A stretch of DNA of 64,000 nt. Source: Oopsacas minuta (taxonomy: Eukaryota > Porifera > Hexactinellida > Lyssacinosida > Leucopsacidae). Numbering within the stretch: the stretch's first letter is position 1; every line of letters begins with the position of its first letter. The translations under genes were made by a program, and so were the position numbers. Location: assembly GCA_024704765.1 (NCBI GenBank), contig JAKMXF010000011.1, positions 139,070 to 203,069 of the forward strand. Direction: 5' to 3'. This document shows, in pieces, positions 23,736 to 35,363 of the stretch. The notes under the pieces were generated by a model. The model had not been told where the DNA came from and did no database searches. It saw only the letters and a program-made list of their open reading frames with translations.

Positions 23736-26091
23736 TTCAACACTTGCTTTCAACATTAGACCCAGTTCCTGATTCACACTATCCACTAAAAAATTAAGAT
23801 ATCTGATGGATTGGATGGCTCCGGTTGTCATAAAACCTTAACCAACAAAGCAACAATTCTGTATTAAGCACAAAGAAGTTCATTTTGTTCGGATTCAAAG
23901 TAATGTCAATTTCGCACACACTTGGAAATGACGTGTTCTATAACAGCTCACCCAACTCTCCGTTCTGCTTTAGGCCAGTAGCACTGATAGCTCTGAAAGA
24001 AGATTATTCTAGTGTAAAGCTTATCATGAATACAATAGTCAATCCTCAAACAGACCATATCATACAGGATGGGTTATCTCTTATTGGAGGCCATGCACAG
24101 GTCGAGATAGTCCGTTCCCTTTTTGATACCAAGATGGCAGGATTGCTGGATGGAGCTGGTGGGGCTTCTTGTCATCTGTGTACTGCAACGGATAGCCAAA
24201 TTAAAAGTTTAGAATGGGCCCATTCTGGTTTCCCTATTAACAGACTAATTAGCGACGCTCGGCAACTTTTTGAAGAGGTTGATGAAGAAGATTACTTGAA
24301 ACTGCCATCAAATCAACGTGTTGGTATTACGCATCAGCCAACTTCTAACATCGATATTATAGCTGCGTCTCCTTTGGATGCTTACCTTTGTGTATTCAGG
24401 TGGTTCATGCTGTTGATATACCATCTTGATGCAGGACACAAGGTATGGGCGCCATCAAACTCGAAAGTAAATTCTTCCATGAAACGGGTTCGAACTATAC
24501 TCCAGGAAAATGTAATTTCAGTGTCGATATCCCTTCAAGCCAGGGCGGCACTTCAACTACTGGTAACATTGCGCGAGACTGCTTTTTAAATAAGAGAGAC
24601 TTTTTACGGGGGCCACTTCTTCCATTAATCCTTCAGATAAAATATCATTAGAGAAGATCCAGACAAATCTATTAAGAGTCCTCAACAGTGGTGACTCGAT
24701 TAATTGAGACAAAATGCAAGAATTGTGGAAAAGAAACGTACGAATTTATTCTAGTTGAGTACCCATGGGTAAGCATTACTCCATCCTTGCATAAGTTACT
24801 TGCCCATTCGTTGCAGTTAATAGGTGCTTACGATAATGGCAAGGGATTACAGAATCTCTCTGAGGAATGTTCAGAATCCTACAATAAATTTGTAAGACGG
24901 TATCGGGAGAATCTTGCAAGAAAAACTTCTTTCACAGATAATGTTAGAGATATTTTAGTCAGGGGCCTTATTAACTAAAATTCTAAGAATTATTCTTAAC
25001 TTAATTCTAAGTGTATTTCTAAGAATAATGCTAAGAATTCATGAATTATTCTTAGTTTTCGTTAAGAATTCTTAACTTGGCTATACTTAACGGATTTTAA
25101 GAAATATTCTTAGAATTGGGTAATTCTACTTGATTGATTCTTGCTATTGATTAATCAAATTTATGCCAATTCATCCGACTTCAATCGCTTTTTGAGAAGA
25201 TATGCACATAGTAGAAAATACAATCCTTATACTTGTATACTTGATTTATCATGAATGAGATTCACGAGCGACATAATCTCCTCCTGAGTAAATTCTTGAA
25301 GGAGTTTCGATTTTTCAGTGGCCATAACGCGAGCGATTTGTAAGATATTATCACAATTAATTAATATTTTATTATTATTTATACTTATCACTAAAGATGA
25401 TAATATACGTAAATGGATAAAATTGCATAGATTATGTATATTTTTGCAGGAGGTTACTCAAATGACTTTGACATTATTTACCTTAGTTTAGATACAACAC
25501 TATTATGTTTCAAAATATATGAGAAATAATTCAATCACATAAATACATTTTTTGATGTCATAATACAATTCAGAGTGACGTCAAGAAATAGTATCTAAAT
25601 ATAGTTGGTATGTAATTAGACTATAGTTCTATGCTGCGGGATTACAACACGGTGGATATGATAATCAAACATATTGTCTTAAGCGATAAACAATCTTCTT
25701 TGTAAATAAATGCGTATTGATTATAATTTCATAGAAAAGTAGAATAAATTATAAGTTAAGTGTCCTCTTTACCTCACTAAATATTTTTCTTAGAATTATT
25801 CTAAGAATTGTGTCGTATTCTAAGAATTTAACTTAAGAATTAATCTAATACCACTAATATAAATTCTAAGAATAAGACTTAAGTGTTGGGAATTTCTAAG
25901 AATTATTCTAAGATTTTGACTTAAAGTTAAGCAAAATTCTAAGAATTTGACTTAAGAATTTTAGTTAATAAGAACCCAGGTTGTTATGTAATAGTGACCC
26001 CATCTTAGTACAGAATCGTTTGAAGTACGCAAAGAAGAAAAGAGACGTTGCAAATAGCCTCCAAGAAATATTATATAATAGTATACTATGA
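23736..26091 (+). pseudogene. RAG1-like (RAG/Transib superfamily) transposase, copy 1, broken and split by a repeat
   Basis: The sequence begins within HLLSTLDPVPDSHYPL. After a one-base shift it reads KISDGLDGSGCHK, the first catalytic Asp motif (DGCDG in vertebrate RAG1). After another shift come SPNSPFCFRPVALIALKE, VRSLFDTKMAGLLDG (second Asp) and GGASCHLC (CxxC). Later blocks are DIIAASPLDAYLCVFRW, QGGTSTTGNIARDCF, SITPSLHKLLAHS (HxxxxH) and LSEECSESYNKFVRRYRENL (catalytic Glu). Coding continues to VRDILVR, is interrupted by the Harbinger-like repeat (24963-25976), and resumes with LLCNSDPILVQNRLK to a TGA at 26089. The N-terminal third is absent and the hAT pseudogene abuts here. Several frameshifts exclude function. 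All catalytic and zinc residues that can be aligned are retained. Confidence 0.85.
24963..25976 (+). mobile_element. Harbinger-like non-autonomous repeat, 1,014 bp, copy 1
   Basis: It starts GGGCCTTATTAAC and ends GTTAATAAGAACC. It is flanked by CAG at 24960-24962 and 25977-25979. Removing the element and one CAG restores the RAG1-like reading frame (VR|LLCNSDP), which proves the boundaries. Both ends are rich in AATTCTAAGAATT words. A short minus-strand coding remnant (MATEKSKLLQEFTQEEIM near 25322-25269) may be a relic of a Myb/SANT-type Harbinger protein. The 3-bp CAG duplication and GG-starting ends fit PIF/Harbinger. Confidence 0.88.
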
Positions 26092-27604
26092 GATGATTTA
26101 TGATAATAAGTGTATCCAATAGTCATACATAATTAAGGGTCTTTAAATTGTACGTTATCAAATAGCAGAATAGAGACCATGACATGCATGTATTATCAAC
26201 TTTCATAATATCCTCACTAATGAAACTACAAGTGCTAAAAATTAGAAAATGTAAGTAATTACGTCATATCTAGGTTTATAGTCGTGCTACTAAAAAATCA
26301 TTGGTATTTTTGAAATCTACAGTGTCGATTTAGTATATGTAAGTATAATTGCGGTGATATTATAGATTCATTTACCTATTTCCCCATTATGGCCATTTTG
26401 CCACACTGTGTACTGTAGATAGATTATTGCCAAATTTCGTTTCAATATTATTGATTAAGGTAGAATAAATTAATTCCTCGATAAAAGTTGTGAAGTTTGG
26501 AAAGTCGAAGGTGAATGTTTAGATTATCTCTACTTGTAGTCTATGTTAATATCACTGTGTTGTGAAAGATGAGTAAAAATAGGATACACTTATTCATACT
26601 TCCTCCAAGTTACAATAATATACAACTCTCAAGAATTAGAGGTGACTCTCGGGAACGCAGGAGATCTCAAATGTTCACACAATATCGTGGCTATGTCGCC
26701 AAATGAATAGATAAAACATGCTGTCTCGCCAATCTATGAGATTTGGAAAATGTCAAGTCAAGGAACCAAAACAAGAAAGAGATCCAATTGGGATTATGAG
26801 AATCTGTGAAAATTGCGAATACTTGTCAGAGTTTGAACCTCTGGGTATGATATATATAGCATTTTCACTGCTAACTTAGGATTACATTTCTAATTTCTCT
26901 AACTAACAGGCCAAAATACTGAAGTTTTCTTTATTATCAAGAAAGAAACTACATTATACGAACAATTTTGTATGGTAATGCAATTTGAGAACAATTGTGT
27001 ATTTGTGAAATATATGCATTTGGAATGATCTTTGTATAGGTGAAAATCCAAATTTTGTGGAACAAATCAAGAAATACGCATAATAATAGAAGAAAGACCA
27101 TAGAAAGAAAGAACAAAATAAAACAATAGAGTGGTAAATACCAGTTTCAGCAGAGCACAATTATATATTATTGAGAGATATGTACACGAAATTTCGATAA
27201 ATAATGAAAGTTGTTGATAATTACAACGATATACAGAAAGAAAAGTAGAAATTTGGCGAAATTGCCACTGTTCATGATGGATAACAGAAAAGGGTGAAGT
27301 GATTTAGTAATTGGACAACATATTCGGATTAAGCATATCAAATTTGATACAAAACATTTGAAAACATATCAGATTAAGATACATTGTTAACATGTGAGAT
27401 AAATATAGTGCTCTGTGATGAGGTTATCGCATTCAAAAATTGGTAACCATGGATATATTATCCATGGCTACCTTAAAGATCCTACCACAACAAATATATT
27501 ACTTGTATGAAAAATTAACAGTATAATACAATACAATTTAGTATAACCGCATTATTGATATCCAAAGATGTTATTCAACGCTACTTATACCTAAGGCTTT
27601 GAGG
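26092..27604. other. Intron sequence without recognised features
   Basis: This is AT-rich sequence with no recognised coding, TIR or tandem structure. Confidence 0.4.
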
Positions 27605-27606
27605 TA

Positions 27607-29946
27607 CAGTATGTCCTCTCTAATAGTCCACCTACTGGCAACGGTAGTTGTGGTGGACTATTATAGGTATTGGACTATTAGAGTTTAACATGTGTAAATA
27701 CCGAAATTAATGTGCAGTATATACATATTTATACATCACATGAAATGTCCAATTGTGGAACAAAATACTCCCTAAGGACAGTTTGCTTTGAGTTTAGGTC
27801 CTTTTTCTCAGCTTTCAAGTCTAGGCATTTGCGATACACCCTTGTGAGCATATAAGTAGCTTCATCTTCATCTAATGATGACATTATTTGTATAACCTTC
27901 TCAACCATTTCAATGCCTTCAGTAATGTTCACACTATTGAGAGCTTCCATTCGAGTAAGAGGTTGTACTTCAGAATCCGAATCATCATCTGCACTTAATG
28001 GATCTGGCGGTATGTCCACGCTACTAGGATCTATCTCCATTGAAGTTTCAGTTGCACCATCGTTTCCTGCAGTGGGTTGCACATCTTCTCGTTCAAGTGC
28101 CATTTGAACTTCATCTTGTTTAACAAGATCACCATCTTCGATATCAAACCAGTCATTTAGTACATCAACGAGACCTGCAGGATCATTTTTAGCTTGCCAT
28201 TGGAGAGCAACAAACTCTCCAATGAAATGCTCTCTCTCTATTGCAGGAGGAGGTTGATCATTGTCATCCTGGCTCGAGGGTTGACTGCTGATAGTTGCAT
28301 GCTGCAACAAACTGCTTAACTCTTCAACAGCTGGCAGACTTAATGGTCGACGATAAGTCTCAAGACCCTCTACATGACATGTAGGCAGAATGTCTGCTTT
28401 CAACCAGCAATTTAGTAGAGTTGACTGGTTCATTGATTCCCACACCTCGTGCGCTATTGTTGCAGCATCTAAGAGGTTCGGTGGGTAAGCATGATTTAGC
28501 CCTCTAACTCCTGCTGTAATGGAGGCTCCAATTGCTCGCAATTCATCATACCTTTCAAGGCTTTTAACCATTGAATGTAGCATGTTGGACTTGTACTTCC
28601 TCTTAAGTGCAGCGATAATGCCCTGATCCATAGGTTGATGGACTGATGTACAGTTTGGTGGTAGCAAAACCCACTTGACCTGTGGGTCTTGAAGAGCAGC
28701 ATCAGTTTTATCATGGGAACCAAAGTTGTCAGCTATCAGAATGACTGGTCTGGATGTCCTCTTTCGAATTGCTGGCAGAAAGACATCATGGAACCACCAT
28801 TTAGTCAGTACATGATCATTCCATGCATTCTTCTGCGAGTTGTATGGCAAAGGAGATGGACATGTTCGAAAGCAACGAGGCTGGGCTGCCTTCCCAATCA
28901 TAGCAAGAGGAATCTTGTGTGTGCCTATTGCATTAGTACACGTGATAAGGGTGACACGATCCTTTGCTTTTTGAGCTTTAGTTCCCCGTGTACGTCGTCG
29001 CTGTTCATTTGGTGCAGTATACGTTGCACTAGGAATCAATCTAAAGTACAAGCCAGTTTCATCCCAGTTGTATATAAGCTCTGGGTCATACTCCTCTAGC
29101 ATTTTTTTAATTTCCTGGATCCTCTCTTTAATATCTTCTGGGTTTACGTCGCCTGCTTCCCCATGCAGGCGAACACTCTTTCCTATGCTGTTTCTTTTCA
29201 TCAGCTTTTGCCACCAACTATTTGATGCTTTAAACTCATGTTCACCAAGGGATTTGGCCACTTGTTCAGCATACACCTTTATAATACTCAAAGAAATAGG
29301 CATAGGTTTGCGTCTGTTACGAAGAAGAGAAACAAATGCTACTACTTTTTCTTCTATAGCCCTATACTTGATCTCACGATTACGTCGAAGATCACCAGAT
29401 GTCGTAAGAAGTTGTTGCTTGAGCTTCTTTGCACTCCACAAAACTCGGTTTATCGTCTTTACAGTGACATTATACTGTTTTGCAAGCATAGTCTGGTTAA
29501 CTCGGACCAAGGTGGATTCTACAGAGTTGGGTTGAAAGCCACTTTTAGTGCTTGATCAATCACATCACATTTCTGCTTCAGTGTAAGCTCAACCCTTTGC
29601 TTCTTTGCAGCAAGCTGAGCTGTGGTGTATTTCTTGCCTTTTCTTGTTGAAGCACCTCTTAGGTGAATAGGTTGCTTTCGACCAGGAGCCATTGCTAAAA
29701 AACTGAGCTAGAAAACTGAGCTAGAACTAAAACAGGCTAGCAGCTGTCAGCAGTGCAGGTTTTAACAAGCAGCTGCCAGATTCTAAATAGTGCCTGTTTT
29801 AACAAGCAGCTGCCAGCACTGCAGTGCACTCTGTACACTTATGTAACATTGTTTACACCTACAAATACAAATGGGTTTTGGGTATCTGCTAGACTATTAG
29901 GGGATTTGGACTATAAGGGAGGTGGACTATTAGAGAGGACATACTG
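27607..29946 (-). mobile_element. Tigger/pogo-type transposon, complete and little decayed
   Basis: Perfect 27-bp inverted repeats start CAGTATGTCCTCTCTAATAG and are flanked by TA at 27605-27606 and 29947-29948. Length is 2,340 bp. Words of the form GGACTATTA recur inside both ends (27650-27690 and 29890-29935), again suggesting subterminal binding sites. The perfect ends and one-frameshift gene point to a recent insertion. Confidence 0.95.
27729..29691 (-). pseudogene. Tigger/pogo transposase with a single frameshift
   Basis: The start is probably ATG at 29691 (MAPGRKQPIHLRGAST, then LTLKQKCDVIDQAL). A one- or two-base indel near 29525 breaks the frame, and the remaining 593 codons are open (27729-29510). 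A CENP-B/Tc5-type helix-turn-helix lies at residues about 70-120 of the long frame (ISLSIIKVYAEQVAKSL, SNSWWQKLMKR). The catalytic Asps are NWDETGLYF (D150), ADNFGSHD (D261) and HQPMDQGII (D295), spacing DD33D. An acidic tail follows. All three Asps are intact. Near 29710-29815 its leader contains two short duplications. Whether the frameshift is in the genome or a sequencing error cannot be told here. Confidence 0.93.
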
Positions 29947-29948
29947 TA

Positions 29949-30971
29949 TCGGAAATAGACCTTTAAAGCGGCATATACTTCAGAAATTTGCTCAACTGGG
30001 CGACTTTGCACTCATCTAAGAGCAAAAGGTTCTAAATTAAAAAGTATAGACCAAATCGTAACATGTCTATGCACCTAGCTCGAGATTGTAAACATTATCA
30101 AAGTTATTAGAATATTCTTCTGGCGTTTTGGGGAATGCTATTTTAACAAATAATGTACATTCAAAGACTATTATTTTCTGCTTAACATTATGTATGAATT
30201 TTGAAAAACTTGCTGGATTCACAATTTGCCAGTTGGTTAAATTACGCTCCACTAATCCGTAGACAGTTGATTTTAGGAATGGTTAGTGAGTTGTTAGACG
30301 AATATCAATAAGTAAATAATATGGGCAAGTCATCTTACAGATATATACTTATATGAGCATCCAGTTGCAAAGCCTAGATTCATTCGGGCGCTAACAATCT
30401 TAGTAAATTTGCGTTGCTAGTAACCCTAATGGAAAGTGTGTATTTTCAACATCAGCAATTTACATTGTATATAACTCCTACCTCAAAATATTGCAGATTT
30501 GAGATGTGTATGACTAACAAGTTATTTTTCAAGAAACCGGTTTGATTATTACTAAGGAAAGAATCGAGTTTTAAAATTCTTGATTTTGAACACTATTTGT
30601 GAACCAAAATATAATTTCAACCATAAATCTTAGCAAGTAATGATTGTGATCGTGATTGTATTTGTAGCTCTGTTCGTGTATTGTCCTGAAATCTATGAAC
30701 ATAACCCTATTATTCTCATCACAGTATAGTTACGCCGTTCGCGAATTTGTCGTTCAAGACATTTTCAGGAACAGGCACCCGCCAACAGTGAGGGATACCT
30801 ATACAGACAATGCAAATGAAGTCCATAGAGAAAATATATATAGTAGGATAAATTTATTGGTTTTCGAATACATATGGCCATCAAAGCCATATGCAATAAA
30901 TCACCTAAGAAGAGGCCATAGATCGTAGGGACAAATAATCAATTGATCAATAGTACAGATAAGATATTTAC
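29949..30971. other. Intron sequence without recognised features
   Basis: A 77-codon plus-strand ORF at 30695-30928 and a 61-codon minus-strand ORF at 30067-30252 show no recognised similarity. They may be chance ORFs. Confidence 0.4.
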
Positions 30972-31201
30972 CTGATCAAATGATAAATGATTAAGGGGAG
31001 TATATGTAAACAAATCTTTTCTTTGATCATGCAAAACATGATGCCGATGGCTGAAGGTTCCACGCTCAACGTCCTGGCCTGACAAACGAACATGCTTTCC
31101 ATCCATAAGAATTGATCCGATGCTCATGGCCTCGCCCATTGCCCAGTCAATAATTCCAGCATTAAGCATCTGCAGACGCCCATTAAGAATTCGGGCCAAT
31201 C
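30972..31201 (-). CDS. OGDH: 2-oxoglutarate dehydrogenase E1, internal exon C
   Basis: This 230-base exon begins with the last two bases of a Gly codon. It reads [20 protein letters not shown], then [20 protein letters not shown] and [11 protein letters not shown]. The segment [20 protein letters not shown] is nearly invariant in OGDH. It forms part of the active site facing the thiamine diphosphate, including the conserved His pair. The acceptor is TTCTTTTAG before GATTGG and the donor is CAG|GTAAAT. Entry is phase 1, matching the single G left by exon D, and exit is phase 0, matching exon B. The substitution [16 protein letters not shown] for the usual LAEYMAFGSLLKEGIH suggests modest divergence but no disruption. 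Confidence 0.96.
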
Positions 31202-33590
31202 CTAAAAGAAGAAGTATAGACAAATATTTGAAGTAAAATTATGGAGAATACAATCACAAAGTTATACAAATAAAAAATCATAGTCAATTGAAGAACAGTA
31301 GCATGCCATGTATGCCATAATTGCAAGCGGGCAGGAAGAAATATCATTTACCTGCTGTTTTCGCACAATCGGAAATGAAGATAAATAAGTGACCAAGAAT
31401 GAGACAGTGAAGATTAGAATGGAATTGTGATTAAGAAAAAATATGACATTAGCAGACTTCATGTTTAGAAAGTTAATGAAGTCTTACTTAGAATTGTGAA
31501 CAATGCTGAAAAATTGATGGAGAAATTGATGCTTTGCAATTTGAAGCAAATTACGCTAGAAGGGTGTTATTGCAAATAACACCAAGGACTTAGTAAAGGA
31601 CTTACTAAAACAAAATTTGAAACTTTTTACTAGGTGCAATGTATAATTACAAAGCTGCAAACATTCAAATATATGCATATTTTCTCTATACTAGGCTTTC
31701 TCAACGGGGGGCGCTACAGCACCAGTTTAGAGATTTTAAGGGGGCGTTGAGGGAATATTTCTATCAACTTTAAAATTTCAATCTGTCGACAGAAATCAGA
31801 TAACTATAAAACTTGTGATATGTGTCAAATTGAACATAAGAAAGATTAGACACAGACGGTATAGATTCAACATAATCGTATTGTGTGGTAATCATAATGT
31901 AAGTGTCATAAAAATCAATATGCCGTATATATGCATCTAAATAAATCTAATGACGAAAGGAAACTAGGTACAGTGGCACGAAATGGCTAAAACCTGGAAG
32001 TAGGTATTAGGGTACTAGATAACGTATGAAACTATATTATTGACATATGGGGAATCGTACCCAAGGAATCGATTGACGTAACTAAATTTTTTCTAAATCT
32101 TTGGATGTGAAAGTAATGACGTCATTGTCACATTAAAAATGTTTTGATTGTTTTATCGATTATAATTAAGCCAATTTGTGAACTATAGGTTCAGAAATTG
32201 AATGTTTTATGTTTTGATACTATTAACACTATTTAATGTACATTTTTATCAGCTTATGAAACCACATTTCTTGTTAAAATGACTTACCGTTCATTGAACT
32301 ACAAACTATAACGTATTTATAATTAGAGAATTCACCAAAATATCTTGACAGCTCTTTAGCTCAGATAGATCTGGCTCCGAATCGTTTTTGGTAATATTAC
32401 TAAAGGATGCTAAAATTGGGTCACTTTGAGAGACAAGCCTGACGAACACATTATCTTTGACTGATACTATATATAAATTTGCATCCAAATTTTGTGAATA
32501 TCTTGATCGAATTAGCAACGGTTGGAATTACAAATAACTAGTTAATTAACGAGTGCTTCTGTAGTACGAAGTTCATATATATATACAGGTCAATACCGTT
32601 GTTAATCAACAAGATAGTAATTGTATTTTGTATAGTAGAACTCCGATAAAGATGCACTCAAGTAACAGTATTTCGAATTTATCATTTCGATTTACAGCCA
32701 AGGGGTAACGAAGGCCCCTTCTAGGCTGGGCCCACAAATGATAGCAGTGTTGCAAGGTGGTAGTTATTGTACTGACCGAAATCAAACCCATGATATGTAT
32801 AAATTTCATTGATCTGATAGGTTACATTGGATTCAGAGAATCCGAATCCATGATACCTATTATCCAAAATCTATCCAGCCGCTTTGATTCCATAGTACAA
32901 TTTTTGAATACTAAGAATCCCAAATTGTGCAACGATATCAAAATAAGAAAGCACAATATTGCATATCTTACTGTTAATTTTAAGAAGTAAAATTAGCTAA
33001 ATTTGCAACTTCAAGGTTAAGATATCTAATTCAGCAAAAGGAATCAGTCATCCTTCCATTAATAAGCAAATCTCTATCGGAGAGAGATGTACAATTTCCC
33101 TTCTTTGCACCCAGTTCCTGATGTAACTGAAGTGCAATTATAGGTATATGTATCCATAACCTATTATACATAAGGCCTATTCACCCCAATAAACCAGGGA
33201 TAACTGGGAGTGGATTATATTATTCACCCATAACAGAATTTACAATATTCTATCCTTTTATAAACAAGGTTCCAGTATGAATCATTTGATGTTATTGTAA
33301 TATTTTACTACTGCGTCCAGATCGTTTTCTTTTTGTCTTTGATTGTTTCAATTGCTTAGTTAGATACAGTTCATTTTCTGAGTATCGCCTAAATCTTGTT
33401 CCGAACCCAGATGTCAAACGGGTTACAACAATGATCACCGTGGTATACAAGCCTTCCAGATGGTACCTAATGCTCCAGATATTGAGCAAAGTGAAAGTCA
33501 TTTTTGCACAGAGATGGTGAGCCCCAATATAAAAAGGTTGTCTAATCAATTTCCAAGGGTTTGGTTTAGGATCTAGTGTATATTTTATAA
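31202..33590. other. Intron sequence with possible transposon termini only
   Basis: Near 31695 the sequence CTTTCTCAACGGGGGGCGC resembles a hAT-type terminus, but no matching partner end was found. Near 32636, AGTAGAACTCCGATAA resembles a Tigger-type MITE end without a clear partner. No coding region was recognised. Confidence 0.4.
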
Positions 33591-33599
33591 TTTTCCACT

Positions 33600-35290
33600 G
33601 CTATTGGTAATTTTGTACTACTGAGCAAATATCGCCGTTTGTTTATAATCTCTCAAATGTTTTAGCACAACTAAAGAAGATTTACTTGTGTGCCAAACAT
33701 TTTGATCCCCAGGACATAAGAGACACTAGTCACATTTAGACATTGATGGCAAGAATAAAACCCGTAGTATACCGTACAAGCTAGATTGCAGAAAGGAGCA
33801 TTGCCTAAGTGTCTTCCCAATTGTCCTACTTACCTCAATGATAGTTCTATAAAACAACAGCGCTTTGATTGAGTAAAAGGTTACCTATGGTAATGGCTCT
33901 GAAATTTTGTTTACTCTAAATTCTAGGTTTTGAGGCAAAGTAATGAGAGCTTTGAATAGGAACAAAGAAAGTTTGCTATAGGAGGTTTCATCTAACTCAT
34001 TACCAGATTATCTGACATTCATGTTACTTTCGGTTGGATTATTTGGCATCCTGATTCTACTACCTTGACTTTGTTAATCCTGCATTGACGCATCTGATAA
34101 CACTTCAAAACTTCATTCCTATAGACCAGCACTCTACAAGTTATTTGTTGTCATCATGGAATTCAAGTTGATTTTTATGTTCCTATGATCAATGATAATC
34201 GAATTATAAATACTTTGATTGATCTACTGACAAAATTTAAAGTTTCTAGAGCTCTTATTGGTAAGTACTAATTATGAATTTTGGAAGTTTTCATTATAAA
34301 GCTAATTATATCTCTTATAGAGATAGACAAGAGCATTTCCTCAGTAAAGCAACCTATTTCAATACTCGATGATGCATTAGGTAATACATACAATCCTTTA
34401 ATGTGAATATCCTAGTTATTTTGAATTGTGACTATAGGTATGGACAAGTTTCCATATCTCATAACTCAATTGCACTTTATCGTGGGTCAACTGGAGAAAC
34501 TGATTATTCTAAAAACTAGACGTCGCTACAAAATAATTACGATGATCTTCTCACTCAAGTCTCTTTTGTAGTCTCATGCTTGTCATAGACAACTACGTAA
34601 TATAGACTGTATATCTTTACCACATGAGCCACCATTACGTCGTCTATATTCTTGTTTTAGTTTGGACACTGAGTTCAAACATCCTTGAAAGCTGAGACGA
34701 GTGGCTTTAAACAACATTGAAAGTCATCTTTGTATTAATATGGATGAGATACCCAGCAAATCTGGCCTTTAATATAAAGGTTAGCTGAGTACAGTGATTT
34801 CATATATTCATAGAACTTGTACAGGTAATAATATTATAGTATATCCTATATATTGTAGGTGGAAAGATCAATGGTAATGCAGAAAGTTTACAGTCTCTGA
34901 GTGTGATAGAACCTGCCAAGACAAATCTATTTTTATGTTATCGAGTTCGTCGAAGAAATGGTGACTGGTTGTACGATTATCCCCCATTAGCCAACCCCAA
35001 AGCTTCTAATATACTCCCAATCACTGTGAAAGTTATTAAATCTATCGAACAACTTGAGCTTTTCATTGATGTAATCGTATCATACATATATCCACTGAAT
35101 GTCAATCGTTTCAAGTTGCTTGGGAATGAAGAAGAAATTCTGTTTCAGGTAGTTCACCCAAGCGATAATCAACTTTCTCTATACATAATGTTCGTTTTGT
35201 GCACATTTTAAGAACATTCGAAATAACTGGCTAAATCAAAAGAGTTCAACTGCACTAATGTATTTCTAAACTTTGAATATATCTAGCAAC
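33600..35290 (+). pseudogene. P-element/THAP9-like transposase pseudogene with introns
   Basis: Peptides in order are KIYLCAKHFDPQDIRDTSH (THAP zinc-finger C-terminal half), an SVFPI-type tail, INTLIDLLTKFKVSRALIG ending at a GTAAGT donor, and EIDKSISSVKQPISILDDAL between TTATAG and GTAATA. Next come GMDKFPYLITQLHFIVGQLE, SLPHEPPLRRLYSCFSLD, INMDEIPSKSGL (degenerate QMDE..VKS block with the first catalytic Asp), GGKINGNAES, and NGDWLYDYPPLANPK. The series ends in RNNWLNQKSS, matching the THAP9 'IRNNWLNQK' motif. The order and the candidate short introns (about 57 and 58 bp) match P-type transposases. Stops and frameshifts are common, and the THAP CxxC half was not seen. Confidence 0.65.
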
Positions 35291-35363
35291 GTAATTACCC
35301 AATGAGATAGTCACAGGCAACATTTCAGGTAATCGAACTTAAAGACAACTACTTATGTACATA

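Larger units (their letters stand above)
13618..30971 (-). other. OGDH intron between exons C and B (17,354 bp)
   Basis: The interval is bounded by GT (30971-30970) and AG (13619-13618) on the minus strand, phase 0. It contains the long-inverted-repeat transposon, hAT and RAG1-like pseudogenes and a Tigger element. Confidence 0.9.

Noticed and set aside
24960-25976. RAG1-like gene ending naturally at ...VRGLIN
   Set aside because: The last four codons belong to the inserted Harbinger-like repeat; the true C-terminus resumes after it.
28689-29555. Plus-strand ORFs of 105-155 codons
   Set aside because: They are antisense shadows of the Tigger transposase at 27729-29691.
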